Assembly (NCBI GenBank): GCA_003427395.1 | Contig: BFEA01000447.1 | Coordinates: 839,891-875,028 of the forward strand | Origin: Chara braunii | Lineage: Eukaryota > Streptophyta > Charophyceae > Charales > Characeae | Length of the DNA stretch: 35,138 nt | Direction: 5' to 3' | Position numbers and translations under genes: made by a program | Notes under the pieces: model-generated | Told to the model about the DNA's origin: nothing | The model's input: only the letters and a program-made list of their open reading frames with translations | Database searches by the model: none | In this document: piece by piece, positions 19,057 through 28,196 of the stretch | How the letters are laid out: each line of letters begins with the position of its first letter | How positions within the stretch are numbered: the stretch's first letter is position 1

Positions 19057-19128
19057 GAAGTTTCAGACGAAGTTTCAGACGAAGTTTGATGCGAAGTTTC
19101 AGACGAAGTTTCACACGAAATTGCACTC
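19057..19128. repeat. 12-bp tandem repeat, six copies
   Basis: gaagtttcagac at 19057, 19069 and 19093, with variants at 19081, 19105 and 19117. The period is a multiple of three, so any frame through it gives a four-residue repeat; no gene context supports translation. Confidence 0.95.
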
Positions 19129-19425
19129 GCGCATCAGGTTGTACCTGTCGTCTTGACACACACTAGGAGACACACGGTCGCACTCCGATCAGATCGGGAC
19201 ATGAGGAGCTGGGCCGAGAGCGATAGTCGACTGTAGGCCGCAAGCCTCGTACTACTTACTAACAGGAAGAGATACTCAGTCAGTGTGGGCCCAGAGTTAG
19301 CTCACCGCGCCCAGAATTAGCTGCTGCAAGTGAATGAACACGAAGCTGCTTAACGACTGAGTACACGAAGCTGCTTCGTCTTTTGTTTGTTTCTTTTTTT
19401 TTGTTTTTCCTTGCTTCTCAATGCA

Positions 19426-19582
19426 CGAACCTGGTCGTAATTCTGCCTCTTCTACTGTTACTATATCCACATAGCTTCTTGTAATCAATCTCGCCATCGT
19501 CGTTTCCGGTAGCTGCCGTCGTTGGTTACATTGCCTGAACCTGGTCGTAATTCTGCCTCGTCTACTGTTACTATATCTACAT
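19426..19582. repeat. About 46-bp repeat, two copies 110 bp apart
   Basis: gaacctggtcgtaattctgc ... ctactgttactatatc at 19427 and 19537. Confidence 0.93.
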
Positions 19583-19608
19583 GCCCTTTTTGAGTCTTTG
19601 TTAGTAGC

Positions 19609-19711
19609 TGATCGAAATTTGGTTGTCGTCACTAGGTGATCAAAATTTGGTTGTCGTCATTAGGTGATCGAAATTTGGTTGTCGTCACTAGGTGATCGAA
19701 ATTAGGGGGTC
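19609..19711. repeat. 28-bp tandem repeat, 3.5 copies
   Basis: tgatcgaaatttggttgtcg starts units at 19609, 19637, 19665 and, partly, 19693. Confidence 0.95.
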
Positions 19712-20365
19712 TAAGTTAGGTGCTCGTAATTAGGGGTTGGTCGAAATTTGAAGAAATTTTGATCTTCCGATATCCCAACGCATCTGGACGTATTCTTGCA
19801 TCTGATTCCGAGTGTAATTAGGGTGGCCGGAATGGGTACACAGTCTGTATGTGTCTGTTGATCATCAAATTCCGATTGCAAATCCTACAATGAGCCACGA
19901 TTTCTAGTGTCGATCGATCGATTAGGAGGCCACCCTGTCGAACGGGGTTTTCCATAACCATCGTCTATTTTCCCTAACGAAAAAAAAAGAAAAAAAAGAA
20001 AAAGGTTGTTCACATTGTAAAAGAAAAGACTAAAAAAGATAGTAAAAGGAACAGAAACGACAAGTTTTTTTTTTTTTATCGAACAAAGAAAAAAGTCGTT
20101 CACCATTTCCCTTGAAGATTCATCGATCGAAGTTGGCCGTTTAATTTTGATGATTACTTTTTAGTAATTAAAAAAGGATCAGGCTAAAGAAAGAAAACGT
20201 TTAAAAAAAAAAAAAAAAAGAAGAAAGAAAACGATCAGTAGTCGTACGCTAACCACACAGGCGACAAGACGCAGGCAAGGAAGAAAACTAGCAGCAGTAG
20301 TTAAGAGCAGCAGCAGCATTTTAGCATCATTTAGCAGTAGTTAGCAGCAGTAATAGTAGTCAAAG
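19712..20365. other. No gene seen; A/T-rich runs
   Basis: Contains acgcatctggacgtattc near 19776, like the core of the fold-back families. A-runs at 19980-20002 and 20204-20219 and a T-run at 20066-20077 may be retroposition tails. CAG/AGT-type trinucleotides near 20290-20360. Confidence 0.45.
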
Positions 20366-20394
20366 GAGGAGGAGGAGGAGGAGGAGGAGGAATA
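20366..20394. repeat. (GGA)n microsatellite
   Basis: About nine trinucleotide units. Confidence 0.95.
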
Positions 20395-20881
20395 GGTGGT
20401 GGATTCTATCTGGAAGAGTGAGAGAGAGGAAGAAGGGCTGCGATTTGAAGCTTCCTGTGTGGCAAATTGCGTCCGACGATTTCTTGAAGGAAGGGTAGAG
20501 GTAGGTGGTTCTCCATATCATCTGTGGACTTCTTTTCCTCTCGCTCCTTTTTTTTTTTTTTTTTTTCTCTGGCGGCTTCTTGTCGGTGTCTCGATTTTTC
20601 TCTGTCTCTCTTCCTCTCTCTGTCTTGCTGTAAGGGGAAGGGGAGGCTGTCCTCCCTCTCCTTCCTCTACTCTCACTCTTCTTCTCTCTCCGAAGCAACA
20701 CTGCGATCATTCTTCTACTCTCTCTCTCTCTCTTTCCACTTTACCCTCGCGCATGTCTGGTGGTTGGGTGAAGTAGGAAAGAAAAAGGCCTGACTCTTTC
20801 TCTCTCTCCCTCTTTCTCTCTGTCTCGCTCTCGTTTTCCCCTTTCCCCTTTTCTTTCTCAGCAGTATTGCGATCTAGGCAA
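20395..20881. other. No gene seen; CT-rich
   Basis: Poly(T) at 20549-20566 and several ctctct stretches. The forward ORFs read Phe/Leu/Ser runs and look spurious. Confidence 0.45.
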
Positions 20882-21045
20882 CGTTGTGGATCAATTAGGA
20901 AAGTTGGCAGTGGGGAGGAGCCGTCCGATCTATCTAACGGTGTGGACCAAGGTAACGGTGTCGATCAATCAGGAAAGTTGGCAGTGGCGAGGAGCCGTTG
21001 GATCTATCTCTATTTAACGGTGTGGACCAATTAGGAAATTCGGCA
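20882..21045. repeat. Tandem repeat of about 60-75 bp, 2.5 copies
   Basis: Units from about 20882, 20956 and 21018 share gatcaat(t/c)aggaaagttgg and gaggagccgt...gatctatct. Confidence 0.9.
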
Positions 21046-21116
21046 GTGCGGGACTCGCATAGACACACGCCTAGCTGGAACTACTATCTTCTTGGCGGGA
21101 GGAGTAGCAGAGCGCC

Positions 21117-21395
21117 GATCTGAATTGATCTTGCTTGGCGCGCAGTGTCCGTTTATCTGAATTGATCTTGATTGGCGCGCAGTGTCCGGTGATCTGAATT
21201 GATCTTGCTTGGCTTACAGTGTCCGGTGATCTGAATTGGTGTTGCTTGGCGCGCAGTGTCCGGTGATCTGAATTGATCTTGATTAGTCTCAATTGATCTT
21301 GATTGGCGCGCAGTGTCCGCTGATCTGCATTGATCTTGATTGGCGCGCAGTGTCCGTTGATCTGCTTTGATCTTGTCCCTTTTGGCGGGGAGTGT
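21117..21395. repeat. 37-bp tandem repeat, about eight copies
   Basis: Units starting gatctgaattgatcttg at 21117, 21154, 21191, 21228, 21265, 21322 and 21359. One interval is 57 bp because 20 bp are duplicated internally. Each holds (a/c)ttggcgcgcagtgtccg. Reverse ORFs across it are repeat artefacts. Confidence 0.95.
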
Positions 21396-21499
21396 CAAAA
21401 CTATTCTGATCTTGGTTGGCGGGAATTATCGAAAATACTTTGGCGCGCAGTGTCGAAACATATTCGGAACTGGTTTCTTCTGTATATCGAGCCTTTTAT

Positions 21500-21960
21500 C
21501 TGACGACATTGGCGCGCAGTGTCAAAACATATTTTGGGCGCGCATTGTCAAAAGCTGAGAACTCCGGCTTACTTACTTGCTTTTTTTGAGTACCGAACGT
21601 CGATCTTATGATCTGATGACATTGGCGCGCAGTGTCAAAACATATTTTGGGCGCGCATTGTCAAAAATTGAGAACTTCGGCTTACTTGCTGTTTTTTTGA
21701 GTACTCAACTTGCGGCTTAACTTTCACCCAACTTTTGAAACTTTTAGCCGTTTGGTTTTAGCGTCCTATTCCTATTTGGGAGGTGGCGTGTTCGATTCTT
21801 GGCATCGGCTCGTTCACATAGGATTCGATTCGATTCGACTACTTGCTTTTTTGAGTACCGAACGTCGATCTTATGATCTGATGACGTTGGGTACTCAACG
21901 TCATCAAAAATTGAGAACTTCGGCTTACTTGCTTTTTTGAGTACACAAGTTTGAGAGGTC
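21500..21960. repeat. Degenerate repeat of about 115 bp with ggcgcgcagtgtcaaaac
   Basis: The series attggcgcgcagtgtcaaaa, ggcgcgcattgtcaaaa, ttgagaact, cggcttactt, ttttttgagtac occurs at 21508-21592 and 21624-21706 and partly at 21880-21945. Shares the ggcgcgcagtgtc core with the 37-bp array. Confidence 0.9.
21746..21810 (+). tRNA. Degenerate tRNA-like sequence, second copy
   Basis: Related to 17460-17522. Acceptor-like AGCCG (21746-21750) pairs with CGGCT (21806-21810) and gtgttcgattctt occupies the T-arm position. The D and anticodon arms pair poorly. The stretch gcgtgttcga recurs at 21961 and 21983. Confidence 0.3.
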
Positions 21961-22009
21961 GCGTGTTCGAATTTCGACAGAGTCGCGTGTTCGATTCTTA
22001 GCGTCCTCT

Positions 22010-22376
22010 TCGGACTGTGTCGAAATTCGATTCGATTTTTGTGGAACGTCGATCTGATGACGATCTGACGAAGTGATGATGTCTATCGAAAGACTCCAAG
22101 ACTGTGCAGGGGTCAACGACACTCTTATTCCATCCCATCTGAATCACCCGTACTACACTTTGTGTTAATGGATATATGAAATATGGAACTTGAGTCGTAA
22201 GATCGAACCTCCGTCGGCTTCTTGAATTTCGTTGATTTTTTGTCCTTTCTTTTCTTTTCCCTTATTTTCATGTAACTATTCAATTCTAGAGAAATAAATT
22301 AGAGATTTTTTTTTTCCTTATAAAATTCTAGTGGCAGCAGTTCTTTAGTCGGCATCCTGTGCGTTCGCAGTATCTT

Positions 22377-22412
<36 letters not shown>

Positions 22413-22685
22413 TTTACTCTCTCCAAGGTCGTTTCTCTCTTTCTTTCGCACCGCATAGATCCTTGTGCCAACTTTTACCTGCAGATTGTCCGTATTTTGA
22501 TCTCAGTCATTCCTTTTTGTTAACGTGCGCACATAATCCGTCTATGTACATAATCCAACTGCGGATTTCAAAGCCAAGTTCTCTGGTTTGTATGCTTGCA
22601 GATTGAATCCTCACTGTTCTTACTCTGGTTTCACATTGGGAGGTGTGCAGATACACAGACCGAACGCCGAGACATACGAAGCACG

Positions 22686-22690
<5 letters not shown>
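22010..22690. other. No gene seen; (CT)n at 22381-22408
   Basis: A T-run at 22306-22314 and one microsatellite. No coding signal. Confidence 0.45.

Positions 22691-22693
<3 letters not shown>

Positions 22694-22770
<77 letters not shown>
22694..22770. repeat. (CA)n(GA)n compound microsatellite
   Basis: CA to about 22731, GA to 22770. Overlapping ORFs on both strands are artefacts. Confidence 0.97.
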
Positions 22771-22773
<3 letters not shown>

Positions 22774-22986
22774 CATTCGCCATTTTTTTGACGCTTTGTA
22801 TGTCAACTGCTTGTCGTCTTTCTTTCTTTTCGTTAAATTGTCCTAACAATCTGTTCTAGAGGTCGTATGTCTTTCGGCACATCGATCGCAATGCAGACTC
22901 GATTCATCGTCCTTCTTCTTGTTTATACGTTCCTTCCCAATTCTACGAAAGATTGACAACGATCAATCTTCTCCCTCATTCGTGCA

Positions 22987-23026
<40 letters not shown>

Positions 23027-23170
23027 CAACGGCGTTTGATTTTGCGGATGGGAAGAAGGCGGCGAACAGAGAGCGGCATCCATCATTGAAGACAAAGAAC
23101 ACAATTGTGGTAAGAATCTTTTACGTTTCCCGTCTCCTTCCCTGCTGATGTCCTGTTATGAATTCCGTGT
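22771..23170. other. No gene seen; (GA)n at 22990-23023
   Basis: One microsatellite; otherwise unremarkable. Confidence 0.45.
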
Positions 23171-23280
23171 CGTCCCCGTCTGGATTCGCTGTCGTCCCGA
23201 ACTGGATTCGCTGTCGTCCCGATCTGGATTCCCTGTCGTCCCGATCTGGATTCCCTGTCGTCCCGATCTGGATTTTGCCT
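23171..23280. repeat. 22-bp tandem repeat, five copies
   Basis: cgtcccgatctggattccct-type units at 23171, 23193, 23215, 23237 and 23259. The period is not a multiple of three, which argues against coding. A decayed 35-bp relative follows to 23390. Confidence 0.95.
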
Positions 23281-23640
23281 GTCGATGCACCCTGTCTTGA
23301 TCTTGATTCTCTCTGTCGTTCCTGTCTCCTTTCCTGTCATCCCGATCTAGACGTTCCTGTCTCCTTTCCTGTCGTCCCGATCTCGACTGCTTTCTGTTTG
23401 GAGGATCGCATTGCCACCGCCTTTCAGGTTCTTTTTACTTTTTTCTGCTCTTTTCCCTTTCTCCCCAATCTCCCCTTTTTTTCTCTTTTATTTTTCTATT
23501 TTTCGGTCTTTTTTTTTGGTCATCTCCCTTGTTCTTCACCTTTTCTCGTCGGAGCTGTTGCATGAAAATACTGTCTTACGTGTTCTCTTTGCGAGCGGAT
23601 GTGTTCTCGGACGTGTGTGAGGTGCGCAGACAAACATACT

Positions 23641-23641
<1 letters not shown>
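23281..23641. other. No gene seen; T-rich
   Basis: Pyrimidine-rich stretch at 23425-23545. Confidence 0.4.
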
Positions 23642-23702
<61 letters not shown>

Positions 23703-23760
23703 GGAGGGAGGGGGGGATGTGTGTGAGTGTGCAGACAAACCCACTCCACACACACACTGT

Positions 23761-23792
<32 letters not shown>

Positions 23793-23925
23793 ATGTGTGT
23801 GAGTGCGCAGACAAACCCACTCCACACACACACTCAGAGAGAGAGAGAGAGAGAGAGAGGGAGGGGGGGATGTGTGTGAGTGCGCAGACAAAGCCACTCC
23901 ACACACACACTCACACACATCAGTC
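23642..23925. repeat. (CA)n and a 76-bp tandem repeat with (GA)n
   Basis: CA run at 23642-23699, then units beginning atgtgtgtgagtg(t/c)gcag at 23717, 23793 and 23870, each followed by acaaacccactccacacaca and a GA tract. Confidence 0.95.
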
Positions 23926-24279
23926 AGATAACTGTTTCTAGCAAATGGAGTCGTCTCGTCTTGCCCTCTCCTTCTTCTTCCTTCGTCTCTTTCCTCCCGT
24001 CTGCTAGTGCATCCCTCTTCTCCTTTCTTCTTGGTCCCCGCTAGGTCCTCCTCATCCACCTCCATGCTTTTCTTCCCTTGAATTCTCCTCGTCCCGAGCT
24101 GATGCTAGGGGTGCTGATAGGAGCAGGCACCGCTATCACTCCCGGGGAAGCTCCATCTATTGGTGGGGACCACCACATGCTGGAAAGCGGGTCCAGCGTC
24201 CCTGAAAATTGATTGTAGTTGCTTGATTGAACAGATGCAGCGTCAGCTGATCATCTACATGCCAGCCTAACGTAAGTGC
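23926..24279. other. No gene seen
   Basis: Includes ggtggggaccaccac at 24161-24175, also found at the SINE 3' side, and gggtccagcgtccctgaaaa at 24190, with a relative at 27486. Confidence 0.4.
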
Positions 24280-24281
24280 TA

Positions 24282-24391
24282 CCGTCTTCCCCCGAACATA
24301 ACGCACCCTTAAAATCAATGTATGCAAGTTATATTTCCGGCCAGATACAGCCAAAATGAGGGTGCGATGCGTTGTGTTCGGGGGAAGACGG
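24282..24391. mobile_element. Hairpin element, family B, copy with clear TA flanks
   Basis: 110 bp, TA at 24280-24281 and 24392-24393. Ends ccgtcttcccccgaacataa and its complement ttgtgttcgggggaagacgg. The loop holds gccagatacagcc, as in other family members. Non-coding. Confidence 0.9.
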
Positions 24392-24393
24392 TA

Positions 24394-24792
24394 CGATACA
24401 CGAGTCCCCTGGCTGCTGCTGATAGAGCTGGACTCAGATTCTGTGCTGTGATCTGCTTCTCCCCCATTCACCCCACCCAGCGACACCATCTCCCGGCTTC
24501 CACCTATGATTGACCCTCAGTTCATTCCGCCAAGCACACCTCCCATTCCCCCAATCCCCATCTTTCTGAAATCTACTATAATAGCCATACAAAATTAGGC
24601 AGCCAGAGATCCCCAGCCGACCGAAAATTGCCTGCCTCCTTCCGCTTCCACCAGGTAAGCCTGCCTCCCGCTCCCCTCCCCTCTCCCCACCCTCCCTTCA
24701 CTTGCTGGATGCTACACTTTATCCTCCTCCCCCCCCCCCCCCCCTCTTATTCCAAAATGGCCACAACTGGGGCATACTCTCTTGGGCCGGTT
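24394..24792. other. No gene seen; poly(C) at 24729-24744
   Basis: C-rich between 24660 and 24745 with one run of 16 C. Confidence 0.45.
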
Positions 24793-24795
24793 GTT

Positions 24796-25055
24796 GAGGT
24801 TCGACTCCTGGAAATTACCATTTACTGAGGTTCTTCTCCTGGAGTTTACTATTTACTGAGGTTCGACTCCTGGAATTTACTGTTTTTACTGAGGTTCGAC
24901 TCCTGGAATTTACTATTTACTGAGGTTCGACTCCTGGAANNNNNNNNNNNNNNNNNNNNTTACTGTTTTTACCGAGGTTCGACTCCTGGAATTTACTATT
25001 TACTGAGGTTCGACTCCTGGAATTTACTGTTTTTACTGAGGTTCGACTCCTGGAT
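24796..25055 (+). repeat. Tandem array of B-box-containing units, 31/33 bp, eight copies, with a 20-N gap
   Basis: The 11-mer GGTTCGACTCC, identical to the tRNA B-box consensus GGTTCGANTCC, occurs at 24798, 24860, 24893, 24924, 24976, 25007 and 25040, with a two-base variant at 24829. Spacing is 31, 31, 33, 31, 52, 31 and 33; the 52-bp interval contains the Ns (24940-24959). Units read gaggttcgactcctggaatt plus tactatttact or tactgtttttact. No A box or tRNA fold is present. Confidence 0.95.
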
Positions 25056-25508
25056 TTTACTATTTTACTGATCGTAAATATGATCTGGGGCACCAGCCCT
25101 TGTCTTTGAAAATTACCGCAGTCTGATGTGCTGATCGTAAATATGATCTCTAGCGCAGCCGCTCCTGATGATGGCCGGTGTTCTGACGGCCCGGCCGAAA
25201 CACGTGTAGGGCTAAACGTCAGTCGCGCTTCAAGTTTTTACGGCGCTCTGCGTCCTCTGCGTCGTATACGGCGCTCTGCGTCGACATTTCCCATGTGCTT
25301 TATTGTTTATCATTCGAATTGATGCGCTCGGTGGTTTTACTCCTTCGTCTGTCTTCTTTCCCTGTCTACGCGTGTCTTCTTTGCTTCGTCTCTGTCTGTC
25401 CGGTCACGCGAAGTGATTGCACTCGCATGCCGTGTGTTGTCATTACTACTGATCCCAGAGCTGAAAATGCCCCGGATCATATTTACGATCAGTAAATAGT
25501 AAATTCCA
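25051..25508. mobile_element. Element with about 41-bp terminal inverted repeats joined to the B-box array
   Basis: Left ttactgatcgtaaatatgat (in 25051-25092) and its complement on the right (in 25468-25508), both with gccccrgatc on the inner side and aatttacta outward. An extra ctgatcgtaaatatgatc lies at 25132-25149. The interior has two acggcgctctgcgtc copies and no supported ORF. Confidence 0.8.
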
Positions 25509-25559
25509 GCAGTCTGAAAATGGCCTTGGCCAGACAAAAAAATGTATTGCTATTACAGA

Positions 25560-25635
25560 GGAAAATATCCGGAAGGAAAATATCGGGGAGGAAAATATTT
25601 GGGAGGAAAATATTTGGGAGGAAAATATTTTCCTC
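25560..25635. repeat. 15-bp tandem repeat, five copies
   Basis: gaaaatatttgggag-type units at 25561, 25575, 25591, 25606 and 25621; the last folds on itself (gaggaaaatattttcctc). Confidence 0.93.
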
Positions 25636-25636
25636 T

Positions 25637-25943
25637 GCCTCATTGTCTGCGTTTAAATTTTAGTGTGTCCTGGAAACGGCCTCTCTTCTTGGATCATCAT
25701 ATTAGCGACTTTCTCTGCCCCAAGAGTAAACGGAGATTCTCTGCCCCAAGAGTAAACGGAGATTCTCTGCCCCAAGAGTAAACGGAGATTCTCAGCCCCA
25801 AGAGTAAACGAAGAGACAATGTACTATTGTCGTACATTGTCTCTCAGTTTACTCTTGGGGCAGAGGAAGTCGCTAATATGATGAGATCCCAGAAGAGCGG
25901 CCGCTACCAGGACACACTAAAATTTAAACGCAGAAAATGAGGC
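25637..25943. mobile_element. Large hairpin element with tandem expansion in the left arm
   Basis: Left end gcctcattgtctgcgtttaa, right end ttaaacgcagaaaatgaggc. Arms pair through aaattttagtgtgtcctgg, catatt(a)gcgactt and ctctgccccaagagtaaac. The left arm has the 26-bp unit four times (25713, 25739, 25765, 25791); the right arm has it once. The centre is agagacaatgta / tacattgtctct around 25811-25843. No ORF of note. Confidence 0.9.
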
Positions 25944-26036
25944 GTGATGAGCATGGCAGCAGCGAAAATTTTAAAATTTTTGCCTGTAGTGGTAATTGCT
26001 CTGAGAAATGGTTGCTGTTCTTAAAATTTTGCTCTT

Positions 26037-26102
26037 CCGTCTTCTCTCTTCTCTCTTCTCTCTTCTCTCTTCCTCTTCTCGCTTCCTCTTCCCTCTTCTC
26101 TT
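26037..26102. repeat. (TCTTCTC)n pyrimidine minisatellite
   Basis: Seven-base units cttctct, imperfect. Confidence 0.93.
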
Positions 26103-26966
26103 GTGCGTTTTCTTCTTTTTATTCTTCGAATTTAATGTTTCTCCAGCTCGTCTTTTTGAAAAATTTTCATCCCGATCCCTGTCTACGTCGTCTGCAGCAA
26201 AGGGATTGACTCTGGTTTCGTTTGTGCAGTCGCTTGATTCTGTGTGCCAGGTTGGTCTGGCAAAGCAACTCTGCTCCTGATCCGGGTAGAATTGTGAGGT
26301 CCCCGGCCTCGTTTATCGCCACATTTAATAAACACATTGATGCCAAAAAAAAAAAGAAAAAAAAAAAGAAGGGTTTGACTGCAGTAGAGTGGCCTTGTCG
26401 TCACGATCTGTTGAGATTCGGCCCTTTGTTCCAAAGGTTTCTATAAAAAAAAAATAAAAAAATTCATCCGATGAATCGCGTTCTCGTTCTTCGTGCCGCG
26501 CGGTGCTCTCTCTTTTGATGCCTCGTCATGAGAAATTCCGCGTTCGATTTTTTTCTTTCACTGATTTGTTAATCTCGTTGTTGTTGATGTCGTTGATGGC
26601 ATCACTTATGATCTGTGTAGCCACGCGTGTTTTTTTGTTGATGTCATCACTTTTGATCTGTTTTAGCCACTCGTGTTTTTTTTTTTTTTTTTTGTTTGTA
26701 AGGCAGGCATTTTGTTCTCTTTATGGCTCGTGACGATACATTTGCCGTACGCATTTCTCTGATTGATTAATCTCATTAATCTTTTTTTTTTGGCTGTTTC
26801 CTACTATTAAATTTTATTTGTGAAATCTCATTCATCTTTTTTTTTTTTTTTCGCCACCCCCTTAATCTCAGTGGTTTTCTTTCTTGTGCAACCTCTGATT
26901 ATCTTATTATTATTATTATTATTACTTCTTTTTTAATGTCTTTTTTTTTCTTTAAAAAAAGAAGTT
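26103..26966. other. No gene seen; T-rich with a short duplication
   Basis: Near 26585 and 26637 a segment ttgatgtc(..)atcactt(a/t)tgatctgt ... agccac(g/t)cgtg is repeated. T-runs at 26675-26693 and 26838-26851 and (TTA)n at 26899-26922. Confidence 0.5.
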
Positions 26967-27162
26967 GAACCATTTCTCGATTTATCTGTGTCATCCTTGC
27001 GCAGGGGCCATTTCTTTTTTTCTTTAATTTCGACCATTACCTCTCTGTATCGTTTCAGAATGATTTATTCTGGTCATCTGATTGCATCTGTCTTCAAACG
27101 TGGGTCTGATTCATATTTCAACAGTTCGTGGGTGTGTACCAATTTTAACGGATTGTCCCGAA
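26967..27162 (-). pseudogene. U6: Fragmented U6 snRNA copy, minus strand
   Basis: Three blocks on the minus strand, in U6 order. 27162-27138 is the 5' part (ttcgggacaatccgttaaaa, then attgg). After an 82-bp unrelated insert, 27055-27041 is aaacgatacagagag. After about 30 bp, 27011-26967 is atggcccctgcgcaaggatg through gagaaatggttc. The 30-bp segment itself resembles a U6 3' end (gaggtaatggtcgaaatt), so two 3' ends lie in tandem. Non-functional. Confidence 0.85.
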
Positions 27163-27594
27163 ATACTGTGTGGTCCGAACTTGTTCCCAATTTTTTCATT
27201 TTTTTTTTTTGTTGTTGTTGTTGTTGTTTCTCGAGTCACATTTATTTAAAACTCGGTGATCCTTCTCGCTGATCTTTTTTTTTTTTTTATGTCGCCAAAA
27301 ATTACCTCGCTGATTGTGCAATGTCATCAATTTTGCGGGTTGAACTTGTTCCCAATTTTTTCAATTTTTAAAATCGTAGTTTGTTATTTCTCAAATCTAA
27401 TTGATTTTAAGTTTTAACCTCAGTGATCATTCTTTTTTTTTGTATCTGATTTTTTTTTTTTTTTTTTAATAAAAGCTGGGAACCGGGCCCAGCGTCCCTC
27501 AGAAAATTAGGTGGGGCCCTCGGCGGGCAATCGTTCTTGCGTAAGCAGTGTTTTTTTTCTGGTTACTCCTGATGAGACACATCTCGTCAGAATA
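27163..27594. other. No gene seen; T-rich with (GTT)n at 27211-27228
   Basis: cttgttcccaattttttca occurs at about 27180 and again at 27347. Confidence 0.5.
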
Positions 27595-28026
27595 TGTGTG
27601 ATTGCATTTGGACACCTCCTGGACCCGATACATTCAAAATGTTGCACTCGTCCGAATGCACGTGGTCCAGAAAACGTCCAAATGCAAGTGTAGAGAGTGT
27701 TGTGTAGTCGAGGGAGGCCCAAAATATATCTTCAAAAGAGCCCTCTAATAAATCTCCAGTGCCTTCCGTCTTGACCCGAATAGAACGCCCGGTCATGATA
27801 AACTGTTTTCGCTGTGATTGCATTTGGACACTTTCTGGACCCGGTACATTCAAAATGTTGGACTCGTCCTAATGCACGTGGTCAAGAAAACGTCCAAATG
27901 CAAGTGTAGAGTGTTGTGTAGTCGAGCGAGGCCGTATAGACATCTTCAAAAATGCCCTCTATTAAATCTCGAGTGCCTTCCGTCTTGACCCGAATAGAAC
28001 GCCCGGTCATTATTATAACTGCATTC
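27595..28026. repeat. 216-bp tandem duplication carrying a hairpin and a family B arm
   Basis: Unit 1 from 27595 and unit 2 from 27811 share hairpins at 27603-27686 and 27819-27902 (ends tgcatttggac / gtccaaatgca), then caagtgtagag..gtgttgtgtag, gccctcta(a/t)taaatct and ccttccgtcttgacccgaat. Confidence 0.93.
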
Positions 28027-28196
28027 GGTGCAACTTTCAGTCTAGATACGCGATAATGGCTGGGCGTTCTATTCGGGTGAAGACGGTTGTGATCTGGACT
28101 CGAATAGAACGCCCGGTCATTATTATAACTGCATTCGGTGCAACTTTCAGTCTAGATACGCGATAATGGCTCGGCGTTCTATTCGGGTGAAGATGC
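27980..28196. mobile_element. Two tandem hairpin elements, family B (27980-28086 and 28092-28196)
   Basis: Both hold gaatagaacgcccggtcatt, then a nearly identical loop with gcattcggtgcaactttcag and tctagatacgcgataatgg, then gcgttctattcgggtgaaga. TA flanks are not preserved. A single arm of the same family is near 28345 and another, diverged, near 28872. Confidence 0.88.

Noticed and set aside
18722-19166. 144-codon ORF with Ser/Leu/Phe runs and Glu/Arg ORFs opposite
   Set aside because: Product of the TCC minisatellite in several frames at once.
21117-21395. CRISPR-like direct repeats
   Set aside because: Units are contiguous without unique spacers and the DNA is eukaryotic; same for the 22-bp array at 23171.
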